Source: Alphaproteobacteria bacterium
GTDB taxonomy: Bacteria; Pseudomonadota; Alphaproteobacteria; Puniceispirillales; Puniceispirillaceae
Reading direction: 5' to 3'
Assembly (NCBI GenBank): GCA_016780765.1
Contig: JADHLH010000004.1
Coordinates: forward strand, 1-64,000
DNA length: 64,000 nucleotides
Shown: positions 39,969-54,755 of the stretch, in pieces
Layout: each line of letters starts with the position of its first letter
Position numbering within the stretch: the stretch's first letter is position 1
Notes under the pieces: model-generated
Told to the model about the DNA's origin: nothing
Database searches by the model: none
What the model saw: only the letters and a program-made list of their open reading frames with translations
Made by a program: the position numbers and the translations under genes

Positions 39969-41522
39969 ATGGATACCTCATCAATTCCAGGACTTGAACT
40001 TATCCAGGTGGCAGATGTTGTCGCGCGTGAAAAATCGATTGACCGGGAAGAGGTCATGGCGGCGATGGAAGAAGCCATTCAGAAGGCGGGTCGGGCCAAA
40101 TACGGTCTTGATCGCGATATTCGCGCGATGATCGACCGCAAAAGTGGTGCCATCACCCTCGAACGCTGGATCGAAGTGGTTGAAGAGGTCGAGGATGATG
40201 AAACCCAGATGAGCCTTGAAGACGGCACCAAACAGACACCGCCCCTGGCGGCCGGTGAGTTCTGGCGACAGTCTTTGCCGCCGATCGAGTTCGGACGGAT
40301 TGCCGCGCAAACCGCCAAGCAGGTGATTTCGCAAAAGGTGCGCGACGCCGAACGCGCCCGCCAGTTCGAAGAATACAAGGACCGTGTTGGTGAAATCGTC
40401 GTTGGTACGGTGAAACGCGCCGAAAGCTATTCGATCACTGTTGATCTGGGACGCGCCGAGGCGGTGATCCGCCGTGAAGAAATGATCCCGCGCGAAAATC
40501 TGCGCCAGGGTGACCGCGTGCGCGCCTATATCATTGATGTGCGCGAAGAGCCGCGCGGCCCGCAGATTTTCCTGTCGCGCGCCTGTAACGAGTTCATGGC
40601 CAAGCTGTTTACCCAGGAAGTGCCGGAAATTTATGACGGCATCATCGAGATCAAGGGCGTCGCCCGTGAGGCTGGCAGCCGGGCAAAGATTGCCGTGCTG
40701 TCCAACGATCCGGGGATTGATCCGGTTGGTGCCTGTGTCGGTATGCGCGGTAGCCGGGTGCAGTCGGTTGTTGGTGAATTGCAGGGCGAGAAGGTCGAGA
40801 TCATCCCCTATATCGAAGAGCCGGCAGCGTTTGTGGTGAATGCACTGGCACCGGCCGAGGTCAGCAAGGTGGTGATGGATGAGGTGACCGGCCGTATGGA
40901 GGTCGTGGTTCCTGAAGATCAGCTGAGCCTTGCCATTGGCCGGCGCGGTCAGAATGTGCGCCTGGCCTCGCAATTGTCGGGCTGGTACATTGATATCCTG
41001 ACCGAGGCTGAGGAATCCGAACGCCGTCAGGAAGAATTCCGTACGCGCTCATCACGCTTCATCGAAGCGCTGAACATCGATGATGTGATTGCGCATCTGC
41101 TGGTGGCAGAAGGGTTTGTCCTGCCAGAGGAAATTGCCGAAACACCGATCAATGAGCTGGCGACGATTCAGGGATTTGATGAAAGCATTGCCGAGGAGCT
41201 GCAGGCCCGGGCGGTCGAATTTGTCGAGCGGGAAGCGCAGCGTATCAACGAGGCGCTGGATTCGCTGAAAGTTTCGGATGATCTGCGGGGCTTTGAATAT
41301 ATCAGCCTTGGCATGATGCTGAAGCTCGCCGAGAACGGCATTCTGACACTTGATGATCTTGCCGATCTCGACAATAAGGAGCTTGTCGAGCTGTTGTCCG
41401 AACACGGGCTTGAAGATGACACCGAGGCTGGTGACATTATCATGGCAGCGCGTGCCCACTGGTTTGCCGATGAGGAAGCGGAGGCCGCGCTGGCTGCCGA
41501 TTCCGAAACGGCCGACAGCTAG
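39969..41522 (+). CDS. nusA: Transcription termination/antitermination factor NusA
   Basis: S1 and KH domains: DPVGACVGMRGSRVQSVVGELQGEKVEII; C-terminal helical repeats. Confidence 0.97.
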   Translation: MDTSSIPGLELIQVADVVAREKSIDREEVMAAMEEAIQKAGRAKYGLDRDIRAMIDRKSGAITLERWIEVVEEVEDDETQMSLEDGTKQTPPLAAGEFWRQSLPPIEFGRIAAQTAKQVISQKVRDAERARQFEEYKDRVGEIVVGTVKRAESYSITVDLGRAEAVIRREEMIPRENLRQGDRVRAYIIDVREEPRGPQIFLSRACNEFMAKLFTQEVPEIYDGIIEIKGVAREAGSRAKIAVLSNDPGIDPVGACVGMRGSRVQSVVGELQGEKVEIIPYIEEPAAFVVNALAPAEVSKVVMDEVTGRMEVVVPEDQLSLAIGRRGQNVRLASQLSGWYIDILTEAEESERRQEEFRTRSSRFIEALNIDDVIAHLLVAEGFVLPEEIAETPINELATIQGFDESIAEELQARAVEFVEREAQRINEALDSLKVSDDLRGFEYISLGMMLKLAENGILTLDDLADLDNKELVELLSEHGLEDDTEAGDIIMAARAHWFADEEAEAALAADSETADS

Positions 41523-41542
41523 GACCATGGGCGGGATCGCGC

Positions 41543-42121
41543 ATGGCAGACCGTACCTGCATTGTTACCGGAGCTACACTTCCGCGTGACCAGCTGATCC
41601 GGATCGTGTCCGGACCGGACGGTATGGCTGTTGTTGATCTCGCTGAAAAGCTGCCGGGTCGCGGCGTCTGGGTGTCGAACAGCGCTGATGCGCTGCGACA
41701 GGCGGCCGACCGCAAGCTGCTGAAACGCGCCATTGACGCACAGTTTGGTGATATCGAAGACACGCTTTTGCAGGTTGGCGTGCTTATGTGCAGCCGTGCC
41801 GTGGCAACGGCCGCTATGGCGCGCCGCGCCGGTGCGCTGATGGGTGGTGCCGGCAAGCTGGCGGCGGAAGGCGTGTTTCAGGGGCTGCTTGCGGCCCCGG
41901 ACGCGTCCGAGCGGGAATTCAACAAACTGGCATCGCGTCTTGAAGTGACATGGACAAGCCGCGCACTTGATGCTGAGGCGTTGGGACAGATATGTGGCCG
42001 GCCCAGTCTGGCCTTTGCCGCCATTCGGGGCGGCAACGCTGCAAAGATGGCGGAAAAACTGAGATTTGAAGTCATGCGGCTGGAAAGGTTTTATACCTCT
42101 TCGGCTTGTCATGCGAGGTGA
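41543..42121 (+). CDS. YlxR-family (DUF448) RNA-binding protein
   Basis: RTCIVTGATLPRDQLIRIV ... GRGVWVS; between nusA and infB. Confidence 0.9.
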   Translation: MADRTCIVTGATLPRDQLIRIVSGPDGMAVVDLAEKLPGRGVWVSNSADALRQAADRKLLKRAIDAQFGDIEDTLLQVGVLMCSRAVATAAMARRAGALMGGAGKLAAEGVFQGLLAAPDASEREFNKLASRLEVTWTSRALDAEALGQICGRPSLAFAAIRGGNAAKMAEKLRFEVMRLERFYTSSACHAR

Positions 42122-42211
42122 TACCAGTGTATCACCATGCGCAAACGGGTCGGGCGCCTTGTGGCAGAAATGCCGACATTGCCAAGGGGTCCGGTCAGGA
42201 AAGGGTTCGCG

Positions 42212-44833
42212 ATGAGTGACGAAAGCGGCAAATCAAAGAAACTCAGCCTGTCAGGCAACAAACTGACCTTGGGCGGGGTTGATGCCGGACAGATGCGCGC
42301 CGGGGCCACAGCTGGAGGCCGCCGTACCGTGCAGGTTGAGGTTCGTCGCAAGCGTGCGCCAGCCGCACCGCACCGTACACCCGCCGCACCACAGGCAGAA
42401 CCGGCACCGCCGCCGCAGGCTGCGCCAGCCCAGCCAGCACCTTCGTCTGTTGAGGCGGATGACAAGCTGACCGCACAGGAACGCGCCGCACGCGTTCGTG
42501 CGCTGCAGGAAGGTCTGAAGAAACCCGATGCCGATGCCGCAGCGGGTGGCGCAGCAGCTGCATCTGATGCCGATATGCCCGCAGCGGACGTGGCTGCCAC
42601 AGACGGCGCGGTGCAAGCTGACGCCGCCGCGGATGCTGCTGCCGATGCAGAGACCAAGACAGAATTGGAAACACCTGCTGCACCGCTTGACCCGGCCGAG
42701 GCGCGCCGCGCCGCCGAGCTTGCCGAATTGCGCGAGATCGAGGCCGAGGAAGAGCGCCGCCGCGGCGAGGAAAGCCGCAAGCTGTCAGAGGCAAATGCCC
42801 GCCGCAACACACCGGAAACAGCAGCCCCGGCCGCACGTCCGGCAAATGACACAGCCAGCGAGCCGTTCGGGCGTCGTCGTCGTCAGGCAGAAGAGGTGCA
42901 GGCACGCCGTCCGGCAGCCCCGCGCCGCGATGGGCCGGGCCGCCGCCAATCAGGCAAGATGACCATTACCCAGGCGCTGTCAGGTGACGAGCAGCGGCGT
43001 CAGCGCTCGCTGGCATCTGTCCGTCGTCAGCGCGAAAAGGCGCGGATGCGGGATGAGCAGCCGCAGGCAAAACAGGTGCGGGACGTGATTATCCCGGATA
43101 CCATTTCGGTCACCGAACTTGCCAACCGGATGGCAGAGCGCACAGCTGATGTTGTCAAGGAACTGATGAAGCTTGGCGTGATGGCCACGGCAACCCAGAC
43201 GGTTGACGGTGAAACCGCCGAGCTGATTGCGCAGGAACTGGGCCACCGGGCGCAGCGCGTATCGGAATCCGACGTTGAAAGCGGGCTGGAAGGTGCCGAT
43301 GACGAGGATGGCAGCCTGAAGTCACGGCCGCCGGTTGTCACGGTCATGGGCCATGTCGATCACGGCAAGACAAGTCTTCTGGACGCGATTCGCCGTACCG
43401 ATGTGGCGACAGGCGAATCCGGGGGTATCACCCAGCATATCGGTGCCTATCAGATCAATACCGTTTCCGGAAATCTTATCACTTTTATCGATACACCCGG
43501 TCATGAGGCGTTTACCGAAATGCGGTCTCGGGGGGCCAACATCACCGACATCGTGATCCTTGTTGTGGCTGCCGATGATTCGGTGATGATGCAGACGGTC
43601 GAGGCGATCAACCATGCCAAGGCTGCAAAGTGCCCGGTGATTGTCGCGGTCAATAAATGTGACAAGCCGGAAGCTGATCCCAAGCGGGTCCGCAATGATC
43701 TGTTACAGCATGAAATCATCACCGAGGATTTTGGTGGCGATGTGCTGTGCGTTGATGTGTCAGCGGTGACGGGCCAGGGGCTCGACAAGCTGGAAGAAGC
43801 GATCATGCTGCAGGCCGAATTGCTGGAGCTGCGCGCCAATCCGGATCGCGCCGCAACCGGCGTTGTTGTCGAGGCGAAGGTCGAACGCGGCCGCGGGTCT
43901 GTGGCGACGCTGCTGGTTCAGCGCGGCACCCTGAAGCAGGGCGATATCTTTGTCATCGGTGCGGAAAGCGGCCGGGTACGGGCGCTGCTGGATGATCGTG
44001 GTCAGAAGCTGGAATCTGCAACACCGGGTCAGCCGGTCGAGATCCTGGGTCTGGATGGTACGCCGATGGCCGGCGACAGCTGTGTTGTTGTCGAAAGTGA
44101 AGGACGGGCCCGCGAAATTGCCGAATATCGGACCCGCCAGCTGAAAGAGCGTGAGGCCGCGCGCGGCGCACGTGGGTCGGTTGAGCAGATGCTGTCGGCA
44201 ATCGCTGCCGGTGAGGCGGAAGAGCTGCCGGTTGTCATCAAGACCGATGTGCATGGTTCGCTTGAGGCGATCAGGGTGGCGCTGGAGAAGCTTGGCACCG
44301 ATCAGGTCAAGGTGCGTATCCTGTCTTCAGGCGTTGGCGCGATCAGCGAATCGGATATCTCGCTGTCCAGCGCATCGAATGCCATTGTGATCGGCTTTAA
44401 TGTGCGGGCAATCCCGCAGGCGCGTGACCTTGCCAAGCGTGACGGTGTGGAAATTCGCTATCACTCGATCATCTATGAGCTGATTGACGAGGTGAAGGCT
44501 GCGATGGGCGGACTTCTCAGCCCTGATACGCAGGAAGATTTCATTGGCTATGCCGAAATTCGCCAGGTATTCGGTGTCTCGAAGGTTGGCAAGGTTGCCG
44601 GTTGTTACGTTACCGAGGGCGTTATCAAGCGCGGATGCAAGGTGCGTCTGCTGCGTGACAATGTGGTGATGCATGAAGGTTCGCTGAAAACGCTCAAGCG
44701 CTTCAAGGACGAGGTCAAGGACGTGCGTGAAGGGTTTGAGTGCGGCATGGGGTTCGAGAATTATTCGGACATCCAGGAAGGCGACATGATCGAGTGTTTC
44801 GAGCTGCGCGAGGTTGCGCGTACACTCGACTGA
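42212..44833 (+). CDS. infB: Translation initiation factor IF-2
   Basis: [44 protein letters not shown]; start chosen at [10 protein letters not shown] inside ORF 42137..44833. Confidence 0.97.
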   Translation: MSDESGKSKKLSLSGNKLTLGGVDAGQMRAGATAGGRRTVQVEVRRKRAPAAPHRTPAAPQAEPAPPPQAAPAQPAPSSVEADDKLTAQERAARVRALQEGLKKPDADAAAGGAAAASDADMPAADVAATDGAVQADAAADAAADAETKTELETPAAPLDPAEARRAAELAELREIEAEEERRRGEESRKLSEANARRNTPETAAPAARPANDTASEPFGRRRRQAEEVQARRPAAPRRDGPGRRQSGKMTITQALSGDEQRRQRSLASVRRQREKARMRDEQPQAKQVRDVIIPDTISVTELANRMAERTADVVKELMKLGVMATATQTVDGETAELIAQELGHRAQRVSESDVESGLEGADDEDGSLKSRPPVVTVMGHVDHGKTSLLDAIRRTDVATGESGGITQHIGAYQINTVSGNLITFIDTPGHEAFTEMRSRGANITDIVILVVAADDSVMMQTVEAINHAKAAKCPVIVAVNKCDKPEADPKRVRNDLLQHEIITEDFGGDVLCVDVSAVTGQGLDKLEEAIMLQAELLELRANPDRAATGVVVEAKVERGRGSVATLLVQRGTLKQGDIFVIGAESGRVRALLDDRGQKLESATPGQPVEILGLDGTPMAGDSCVVVESEGRAREIAEYRTRQLKEREAARGARGSVEQMLSAIAAGEAEELPVVIKTDVHGSLEAIRVALEKLGTDQVKVRILSSGVGAISESDISLSSASNAIVIGFNVRAIPQARDLAKRDGVEIRYHSIIYELIDEVKAAMGGLLSPDTQEDFIGYAEIRQVFGVSKVGKVAGCYVTEGVIKRGCKVRLLRDNVVMHEGSLKTLKRFKDEVKDVREGFECGMGFENYSDIQEGDMIECFELREVARTLD

Positions 44834-44866
44834 TCATCGCCGCATTCTGCAAGCGGGAGTATAGCC

Positions 44867-45259
44867 ATGGCCGGGAAATCAAGGCGTTCGGTGTCATCAA
44901 ACATGCCGAGCCAGCGCCAGCTGCGCGTTGGTGAAACCTTGCGGCATGCGCTGTCGGAAATACTGGTGCGCGACAATTTCTTCGATCCGGATCTCGAGAA
45001 CAGTTCGATCACGATTTCCGAAATTTCAGTCAGCCCCGATTTATCGAATGCCCGCGTTTATACTATGCCGCTGGGGGGCAAGAATGCCGAAATCATTCTG
45101 CCGGCATTGAACCGGCTGGCACCGATCATCCAGCGTGAAGTGGCCGCCCGTGTACATTTGCGCCGCGTGCCAAAACTGAAATTCATGCTTGATGACAGCT
45201 TCGAGAACGCCGCACGCATGAATGTTGTGTTCAACAATATTCGCCAGCAGGACGGCTGA
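44867..45259 (+). CDS. rbfA: Ribosome-binding factor A
   Basis: SQRQLRVGETLRHALSEIL, RVHLRRVPKLKFMLDDSFENAARM. Confidence 0.95.
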   Translation: MAGKSRRSVSSNMPSQRQLRVGETLRHALSEILVRDNFFDPDLENSSITISEISVSPDLSNARVYTMPLGGKNAEIILPALNRLAPIIQREVAARVHLRRVPKLKFMLDDSFENAARMNVVFNNIRQQDG

Positions 45260-45277
45260 ACGGACCGGACCGGCTGC

Positions 45278-46246
45278 ATGGCATCACGCAAAGGCAATCC
45301 GGTTCATGGCTGGGTCATTCTGGACAAGCCGGAAGGGATCAGCTCATCGCGGGCTGTCGGCATTGTGCGGAAGGTGTTTTCGGCGGCCAAGGCCGGCCAT
45401 GGTGGTACGCTTGATCCGCTGGCGACAGGGGTGCTGCCGATCGCCCTTGGGGAGGCCACCAAAACTGCATCCTTTGCCATGCAGGGCAGCAAAAGCTATG
45501 CCTTTACCATTGCCTTTGGCGCGCAAACGCAGACCGATGACCGCGAGGGTGAGGTGGTCTTCGAGAGCGATGCCCGGCCAACACGCGCGATGATTGAGGC
45601 TGTATTGCCGCGTTTCACCGGTGATATCAGCCAGCGCCCGCCAATTTTCTCGGCCATCAAGCTGGATGGCACCCGTGCCTATGATATTGCGCGCAAGGCC
45701 ATTGCCGACGGCGAGCCGGATCTGCCGGAACTGGACGCGCGGCCGGTCAGAATCGACAGTCTGGAACTGGACGAGGTGCCGGAATCTGACATGACAGATG
45801 ATCTGGCTGGGTATAATGCGGCCAGCTTTATCGTTACCTGTGGCAAGGGCACCTATATCCGCTCGCTGGCCCGTGATATCGCGCTTGCTGTGGGCAGTGC
45901 CGGGCATGTCAGCCGCTTGCGACGCCTGTCGGTTGGCCCCTTTTCGCATATCGATGCGATTTCACTGGATTTTTTGGAAGGCGTGAAGCATAGTGCCGCC
46001 GCTTTCGAGCATCTGAAGCCTGTTACGAGCGCGCTGGACGACATCCCGGCGGTGCCCGTTTCGGCAGAAGAGGCGGCAAAACTCCGTCACGGACAGACAC
46101 TGCCGGCGCTGGGCCCTTCGGCTCTCGCCAGATTTTCAGCAGTCAGCACGTCCGGTGTAGGTGTGGCGCTTGCCAGAAGCGTTCCTGTGGCGCTGGTTAC
46201 GGTTCAATCAGGCCAGCTGCAGCCGCTGCGTGTTTTTAATCTTTGA
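45278..46246 (+). CDS. truB: tRNA pseudouridine(55) synthase
   Basis: [40 protein letters not shown]. Confidence 0.96.
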   Translation: MASRKGNPVHGWVILDKPEGISSSRAVGIVRKVFSAAKAGHGGTLDPLATGVLPIALGEATKTASFAMQGSKSYAFTIAFGAQTQTDDREGEVVFESDARPTRAMIEAVLPRFTGDISQRPPIFSAIKLDGTRAYDIARKAIADGEPDLPELDARPVRIDSLELDEVPESDMTDDLAGYNAASFIVTCGKGTYIRSLARDIALAVGSAGHVSRLRRLSVGPFSHIDAISLDFLEGVKHSAAAFEHLKPVTSALDDIPAVPVSAEEAAKLRHGQTLPALGPSALARFSAVSTSGVGVALARSVPVALVTVQSGQLQPLRVFNL

Positions 46247-46280
46247 TCCACATAAGTGGATGAAACCAAAGGAGGTTTCG

Positions 46281-46550
46281 ATGTCGATTACAAGTGAGCG
46301 TACAGCCGAACTGATCAAGGAATTTGGCAAGTCAGATACGGATTCAGGCTCTGCGACCGTACAGGTTGCCATTCTGACCGAGCGTATCGTCAATCTGACC
46401 GAGCATCTGAAGACGCACAAAAAGGATTTCGGTTCGCGCCGTGGTCTTTTGTCGATGGTTGGCCAGCGTCGTAGCCTGCTTGATTATATCAAGGCCGGCG
46501 ATGAGTCCGCCTACAAGGACCTGATCGCGCGTCTTGGCCTGCGCCGTTAG
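46281..46550 (+). CDS. rpsO: 30S ribosomal protein S15
   Basis: [49 protein letters not shown]; aaggagg ribosome site just upstream. Confidence 0.97.
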   Translation: MSITSERTAELIKEFGKSDTDSGSATVQVAILTERIVNLTEHLKTHKKDFGSRRGLLSMVGQRRSLLDYIKAGDESAYKDLIARLGLRR

Positions 46551-46582
46551 GCATTCGTCATATCGCATTATAGAAAAAACTG

Positions 46583-46622
46583 AGACCGGCTGGCCGCTGC
46601 ACGGCGTCAGGCCGGTCTTTTC
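46583..46622 (+). terminator. Hairpin + T-tract downstream of rpsO
   Basis: gaccggc ... gccggtctttt. Confidence 0.65.
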
Positions 46623-46940
46623 ACGTGGGGAAGGCGGATTAAAGCGCGTCCTCCGGCCAGCGTAGTATGGCGCATGCCATGGCATGTGCCGCAGACCATT
46701 TCCTGTTTGCTTTTTTCAGGGTCACGTGTCACAACAGCGCCGAGACAAGAAGCTAGGAACCAAGCCCGGGCCCGGACAAGATGTGACGGGGGGCCCAAAC
46801 GATACCGACGCGGACCGAGCGTCGATCGCCATACCCCCACAATATCATCGCTTGCTCTTGCCGGATGACTGCGTGTCACCGGCTCCAGTTTTTCTGGAAC
46901 CCGTCCTGCCCGGCATGATGATGAAAGAGACATAAAACTG

Positions 46941-49052
46941 ATGTTCAAGATTTTCCGGAAAGAACTGGACTGGAATGGCACCCCGCTTGTCATGGAGACA
47001 GGCAAGGTGGCACGGCAGGCCGATGGCGCTGTCATGGTCAGCCTTGGTGAAACCACCGTTCTTTGTACTGCCGTCGCGGCGCACAGCCCGAAGCCGGGTC
47101 AGGATTTTTTCCCCCTGACAGTGAATTACCAGGAAAAGGCGTTCGCCGCCGGCAAAATTCCGGGAGGCTTCTTCAAGCGTGAAGGTCGCCCGTCCGAGAA
47201 TGAAACCCTTGTCAGCCGCCTGATCGACAGACCGATCCGGCCGCTGTTCCCCTCCTCCTTCAAATGCGAGACCCAGGTCATCTGTACCGTGCTGGCGCAT
47301 GATATGGAGAACAACCCCGACATCGCCGCGATGATCGGTGCCTCGGCAGCATTGTGCCTGTCGGGTGTGCCTTTCTTTGGCCCGATCGCCGCCGCACGTG
47401 TTGGCTGGATCGATGGCGAATATGTGCTGAACCCGACCGTGGCACAGATGGATGACACCGATCTTGATCTGGTCCTCGCCGGCACACTGGAAGGTGTGCT
47501 GATGGTGGAATCCGAAGCGCAGGAGCTGTCTGAAGAGATCATGCTCGGCGCGGTGAATTTCGGCCATACAGCGATGAAGCCGGTGATCGATGCGATTATC
47601 GAACTTGCTGAATCCTGTGCAAAAGAGCCGCGTGCCCTTCCTGAAGAGCCACCTGAAACTGATGAAATCAAGGCCGTCATTGACGGTTTTGACAAGCAGT
47701 TCACCGCCGCCTACAAGCTGGCCGACAAGTCAGAGCGTCAAGCGGCGCTTGGCGAAGTGCGCAGCGCGGTAAAGGAAAAGCTCGGTGATGCGTATGACGG
47801 GGTGCTGGTTGGCAGCCTGATCAAGGGCAAGGAAGCTGATATCGTCCGTGGATCGATCCTGAAAACCGGTCACCGGATTGATGGTCGTGATACCAAGACG
47901 GTTCGCCAGATTGTTGCCGAAGCCGGATTCCTGCCACGCGCGCATGGCTCTGCCCTGTTTACCCGCGGTGAAACCCAGGCCATGGTTGTGGCCACACTGG
48001 GCACCGGTCAGGATGAGCAAATCATCGACGCGCTGGTTGGTGAAAGCCGCTCCAACTTCATGCTGCATTATAATTTCCCGCCTTATTCGGTGGGTGAGGC
48101 AGGGCGTGTCGGATCACCCGGACGCCGTGAAATTGGTCATGGCAAGCTGGCATGGCGTGCCTTGCGGCCCTTGCTGCCAAGCAAGGAAGATTTCCCCTAC
48201 ACTGTTCGCCTTGTGTCAGAGATCACCGAGTCAAACGGGTCATCATCGATGGCAACCGTATGTGGTGGATCGCTGGCACTGATGGATGCCGGTGTGCCGC
48301 TTGATCGTCCGGTGGCGGGTATCGCCATGGGCCTGATCAAGGAAGACGATGATTTTGCCGTGCTGTCTGACATCCTTGGTGATGAGGATCATCTTGGTGA
48401 CATGGACTTCAAGGTGGCTGGCTCGAAAGAGGGCGTGACCTCGTTGCAGATGGATATCAAGATCACCTCGATCACACCCGAGATCATGGAGATCGCGCTG
48501 GAACAGGCGCGTGAAGGCCGTGTTCATATTCTGGGTGAAATGTCCAAAGCGCTGACATCGGCGCGTGACGGTCTTGCTGACAGCGCACCGAAAATCACCA
48601 CCCTGTCGATTCCGGTCGACAAGATTCGTGACATTATCGGGCCGGGTGGCAAGATCATCCGTGAAATCTGTGAAACCACCGGCGCCAAGATCGATATCGA
48701 TGATGATGGCACTGTCAAGGTGGCTGCTGTTACCGGCGAGTCAGGTGAAGCGGCGGTTGCGCGGATCAGGGACATCGTTGCCGAGCCTGAGCTCGGCGTG
48801 ATCTATAACGGCACCGTGGTGAAGACCGTTGATTTCGGCGCTTTTGTCAATTTCCTGGGGGCCAAGGACGGTCTTGTGCATATCTCCGAATTGCAGAACG
48901 GACGGACTGAAAAGACCACCGATATCTGCAAGGAAGGCGATACCGTCAAGGTGAAGGTCATTGGCTTTGATGATCGCGGCAAGGTCAAGCTGTCGATGAA
49001 GCGCGTTGATCAGGACACCGGTGCCGATCTGGAAGCCGAAGAGGCCGAATAA
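46941..49052 (+). CDS. pnp: Polyribonucleotide nucleotidyltransferase
   Basis: Two RNase PH domains, KH ([22 protein letters not shown]) and S1 domains. Confidence 0.97.
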   Translation: MFKIFRKELDWNGTPLVMETGKVARQADGAVMVSLGETTVLCTAVAAHSPKPGQDFFPLTVNYQEKAFAAGKIPGGFFKREGRPSENETLVSRLIDRPIRPLFPSSFKCETQVICTVLAHDMENNPDIAAMIGASAALCLSGVPFFGPIAAARVGWIDGEYVLNPTVAQMDDTDLDLVLAGTLEGVLMVESEAQELSEEIMLGAVNFGHTAMKPVIDAIIELAESCAKEPRALPEEPPETDEIKAVIDGFDKQFTAAYKLADKSERQAALGEVRSAVKEKLGDAYDGVLVGSLIKGKEADIVRGSILKTGHRIDGRDTKTVRQIVAEAGFLPRAHGSALFTRGETQAMVVATLGTGQDEQIIDALVGESRSNFMLHYNFPPYSVGEAGRVGSPGRREIGHGKLAWRALRPLLPSKEDFPYTVRLVSEITESNGSSSMATVCGGSLALMDAGVPLDRPVAGIAMGLIKEDDDFAVLSDILGDEDHLGDMDFKVAGSKEGVTSLQMDIKITSITPEIMEIALEQAREGRVHILGEMSKALTSARDGLADSAPKITTLSIPVDKIRDIIGPGGKIIREICETTGAKIDIDDDGTVKVAAVTGESGEAAVARIRDIVAEPELGVIYNGTVVKTVDFGAFVNFLGAKDGLVHISELQNGRTEKTTDICKEGDTVKVKVIGFDDRGKVKLSMKRVDQDTGADLEAEEAE

Positions 49053-49078
49053 GCCTGTTGCAAACAGGTGAACGAACA

Positions 49079-49108
49079 CAAAGGGCGGCCATCTGGCCGC
49101 CCTTTTTT
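49079..49108 (+). terminator. Rho-independent terminator downstream of pnp
   Basis: aaagggcggcc-atct-ggccgcccttttttg. Confidence 0.9.
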
Positions 49109-49133
49109 GTGGCTGACTTCCTGACCGGGCAGG

Positions 49134-49925
49134 CTATTCGGTCTTTTCAGGCGGGACGGCAACCGTGTTGAAACCGCCATCAACAAAATGCACCTCACCG
49201 GTCACACCGCTGGACAAGTCCGAGATCAGATAGAGGCCTGAGCGCCCGACCTCGTCAATCGCCGGATTGCGGCCAAGAGGCGCGCTGTCTTCGGAATGCC
49301 GATAGATATGGCGTGCACCGGTAATCGCGGCCCCGGCCAGTGTTTTCATCGGGCCCGCAGACATTGCATTTACCCGGATATTCTGGCCGCCGAGATCAAC
49401 AGCGAGATAGCGCACCGAGGATTCCAGCGCGGCCTTGGCAACACCCATCACATTATAGTTCGGCGAAATGCGCTGCGCCCCGATATAGCTGAGCGTCAGC
49501 AGTGCCCCGCCATCCGGCATCATGCCGCGCGCCGCCTGTGCCACCTCGGTAAAGGAAAAGGCCGATATCATCATCGTTTCATTGAAGTTGCGCCGGCTGG
49601 TATTCAGATACCCGCCTTTCAGCTCGTCCTTGTCGGAAAAGGCCAGCGCGTGAACAACGAAGTCAATGCTGGACCAGTGTCCGGCAAGCCAGTCAAAGGC
49701 AGTCGCAACCGCGCCTTCATGCGCAACATCGCATTCAACCATCAAATCCGAGCCGACTGATTCGGCCAGCGGACGAAGGCGTTTGCCAAACCCCTCCATC
49801 TGATAGGTGAAGGCCAGATCGGCACCATGCTCGGCAGCGGCAGCGGCAATGCCCCAGGCGCTGGAGCGTTCATTGGCAACGCCCATGATCAGGCCGCGCT
49901 TTCCGGCAAGAAGACCGCTTGCCAT
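49134..49925 (-). CDS. fabI: Enoyl-[acyl-carrier-protein] reductase (NADH)
   Basis: LAGKRGLIMGVANERSSAWGIAAAAAEHGADLAFTYQ, YNVMGVAKAALESSVRYLAVDLG; start chosen inside ORF 49134..50081. Confidence 0.96.
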   Translation of the reverse strand: MASGLLAGKRGLIMGVANERSSAWGIAAAAAEHGADLAFTYQMEGFGKRLRPLAESVGSDLMVECDVAHEGAVATAFDWLAGHWSSIDFVVHALAFSDKDELKGGYLNTSRRNFNETMMISAFSFTEVAQAARGMMPDGGALLTLSYIGAQRISPNYNVMGVAKAALESSVRYLAVDLGGQNIRVNAMSAGPMKTLAGAAITGARHIYRHSEDSAPLGRNPAIDEVGRSGLYLISDLSSGVTGEVHFVDGGFNTVAVPPEKTE

Positions 49926-49926
49926 A

Positions 49927-51159
49927 TCAGATTTTCCGCAGGGCCAGCGTGGCGTTTGTGCCACCAAAGCCAAAGGAGTTGGAGAGCGCCAAGGAGATGC
50001 TGGCATCATCAACGCGGCTGGTCGGCACCGGTATATCGCCAATCGCCGGATCAGGGTTTTCGATATTTGCCGAGCCGGCAATGAAACCCTGCTGCATCAT
50101 GATGATGGTGTAGATGGCCTCCTGAACACCGGTCGCACCAAGCGAGTGACCGGTCAGCGACTTTGTTGATGTCACGGTCGGCAGATACCCGCGCGGTTCG
50201 AACACTTCACGCACCGCTTCAAGTTCCTTGATGTCACCGACCGGTGTGGATGTGCCATGCGCATTGATGTAATCGACCTTGTCGGTCAGGCCCTTGCCAT
50301 CGAAGCCGGCCAGCGCCAGTTCCATGCAACGGACAGCGCCCTCACCAGACGGGGCGACCATGTCATGGCCATCCGAATTCGCCCCATAGCCGACAATTTC
50401 GGCGTAGATTTTCGCACCGCGCGCCAGCGCATGCTCCATATCCTCAACCACAACCATGCCGCCGCCGCCAGCAATGACAAAGCCGTCACGGTCCTGGTCA
50501 TAGGCGCGCGAGGCGCGTTCGGGCGTGTCGTTATATTTTGATGACATGGCCCCCATGGCGTCAAACAGCACCGACAGGGTCCAGTGAAGCTCCTCACCGC
50601 CGCCGGCAAAGACAATGTCCTGGCTGCCATTGCGGATGGCATCAACGGCTGACGAAATACAATGCGCCGAGGTTGAACAGGCAGAGGTGATGGAAAAATT
50701 CAGCCCCTTGATCTTGAAGAAGGTGGCAATGCAGGCCGAGACAGTCGACGACATGCAGCGCGGCACCATGTAGGGGCCAATCCGCTTCGGGCCTTTTTCG
50801 CGCGTTGTGTCGAAAGCCTGCAACATATTGGCAGTAGAAGGGCCGCCGGAACCGGCGATCAGCCCGGTCCGCGGGTTTGATACCAGCTCTTCGGGAAGGC
50901 CGGAATCGGCAATGGCCTGTTCCATCGACAGCACGGCATAGGCTGCGCCTTCACCCATGAAGCGAAGCTGCTTGCGATCGATATGTTCGGCCACATCCAT
51001 TTTGACCGTCCCGTGAACCTGACTGCGGAAACCAAGCTCGGTATATTCGGGGGCGTGGACAATGCCCGATCGCCCTTCACGAAGCGACGCGGTGACTTCA
51101 TCCACATTATTGCCGATGGATGAGACAATACCGATGCCGGTAATGGCGACTCTGCGCAT
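49927..51159 (-). CDS. fabB: 3-oxoacyl-[acyl-carrier-protein] synthase I
   Basis: [32 protein letters not shown] active-site Cys, [12 protein letters not shown]. Confidence 0.95.
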   Translation of the reverse strand: MRRVAITGIGIVSSIGNNVDEVTASLREGRSGIVHAPEYTELGFRSQVHGTVKMDVAEHIDRKQLRFMGEGAAYAVLSMEQAIADSGLPEELVSNPRTGLIAGSGGPSTANMLQAFDTTREKGPKRIGPYMVPRCMSSTVSACIATFFKIKGLNFSITSACSTSAHCISSAVDAIRNGSQDIVFAGGGEELHWTLSVLFDAMGAMSSKYNDTPERASRAYDQDRDGFVIAGGGGMVVVEDMEHALARGAKIYAEIVGYGANSDGHDMVAPSGEGAVRCMELALAGFDGKGLTDKVDYINAHGTSTPVGDIKELEAVREVFEPRGYLPTVTSTKSLTGHSLGATGVQEAIYTIIMMQQGFIAGSANIENPDPAIGDIPVPTSRVDDASISLALSNSFGFGGTNATLALRKI

Positions 51160-51161
51160 GA

Positions 51162-51683
51162 TCAGCCCTCCTCGGATTTGAACAGGCCAACGCGAATGTC
51201 GTTGGCCTCGAAAACAGTCTCGCCATCGCAGATCACGCGTCCATCGGCGATGCCCATAATCAGGCGGCGCAGGATGACCCGCTTCATGTCGATTTCAAAT
51301 GTGACCAGCTTGTTTGTCGGCAGAATCTGGCCGGTGAATTTGACTTCACCAACAGACAGCGCACGTCCGCGCCCCTCACCGCCTGACCAGCCGAGAAAAA
51401 AGCCGACAAGCTGCCATAACGCGTCCATGCCAAGGCAGCCGGGCATGACCGGGTCGCCCTGAAAGTGGCAGGGAAAGAACCACAGGTCCGGATTAATATC
51501 CAATTCCGCCCGAATGAGCCCCTTGTCATGGGGTCCACCTGTATCAGTGATGTTCGTGATCCGGTCACACATCAGCATCGGCGGCAGGGGCAATTGCGGG
51601 TTTCCCGGCCCGAACATCTCGCCTTTTGCACAGCTGATGAGATCGTTGTAATCAAATGAATTTTGCTGCATTGGCGGCATTTT
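51162..51683 (-). CDS. fabA: 3-hydroxydecanoyl-[ACP] dehydratase/isomerase
   Basis: [31 protein letters not shown]; start chosen at MPPMQQNSF inside ORF 51162..51761. Confidence 0.96.
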   Translation of the reverse strand, partial: KMPPMQQNSFDYNDLISCAKGEMFGPGNPQLPLPPMLMCDRITNITDTGGPHDKGLIRAELDINPDLWFFPCHFQGDPVMPGCLGMDALWQLVGFFLGWSGGEGRGRALSVGEVKFTGQILPTNKLVTFEIDMKRVILRRLIMGIADGRVICDGETVFEANDIRVGLFKSEEG

Positions 51684-51826
51684 GAAGTTCCCTGATTTTT
51701 GTCGGTTGGATGATGCATTCCTGCACCCGTTTCCAGCGCCGACGGTCCCCCAAAAAAGCACGGAATGGGCGTCTGCGCCAAGGCCTTATTGACAAGTTGC
51801 GCGCAACCCATCATTTTCACCGCGTG

Positions 51827-52270
51827 ATGAGTGATGCAATCGATTCGCTATTGAGCGGGGACAATACGTCCACACTGGTAACAAGGCTCCGCGACGCCGG
51901 CCTGCGGCCGACGCGTCAGCGCCTTGCGCTTGCGGCTTTACTGCTTGATGGGCAGCACCGCCATGTGTCGGCTGACAGCCTGACCCGTGACGTTCTGGCC
52001 ACTGGCGAACAGATGGCGCTGGGCACTGTCTACAACACGCTGAACCAGTTTACCGAAGCCGGGCTTTTGCGCCGCGTTACCGTGCATAATGAGCACAGCG
52101 TGTTTGATACCAACACCGATCATCATCACCATTTCTATGATGCCGAGAATGATCAGCTGTTCGATATTCCGGCCGGTCTGGTGCAGCTTGCCGGCCTGCC
52201 TGATGCGCCTGACGGGCACAGCATCGATGCTGTCAATGTACTGATACATATTTCACCTGAAACCAATTAA
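51827..52270 (+). CDS. irr: Fur-family transcriptional regulator, Irr-like
   Basis: RLRDAGLRPTRQRLALAALL, GTVYNTLNQFTEAGLLRRV, DTNTDHHHHFYDAENDQLFDI; next to fabA-fabB-fabI as in many Alphaproteobacteria. Confidence 0.85.
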   Translation: MSDAIDSLLSGDNTSTLVTRLRDAGLRPTRQRLALAALLLDGQHRHVSADSLTRDVLATGEQMALGTVYNTLNQFTEAGLLRRVTVHNEHSVFDTNTDHHHHFYDAENDQLFDIPAGLVQLAGLPDAPDGHSIDAVNVLIHISPETN

Positions 52271-52415
52271 GGCCGCAGGTGGTGTAAATCGGGTGTGAAA
52301 TTTAATCAGGCGTGATGAACGCCAGCTGAATGTGGCATTCTGTCCAGTTTAAAACCATTCCAATCAGCTTGACCTGCGCGGTGCAGGTTCATAAAATCAG
52401 ATACGGGTGAAGTAA

Positions 52416-54662
<2,247 letters not shown>

Positions 54663-54687
54663 TTGACCGGTAACGGCACATGAATAT

Positions 54688-54721
54688 GAAAACGCCCCGG
54701 CTGCAAGGTCGGGGCGTTTTC
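54688..54721 (+). terminator. Rho-independent terminator downstream of katG
   Basis: aaaacgccccg-gctgcaaggt-cggggcgtttt. Confidence 0.9.
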
Positions 54722-54755
54722 TGTTGTGCTTGTTTGCGGGACTTGTTTGTGGCGC

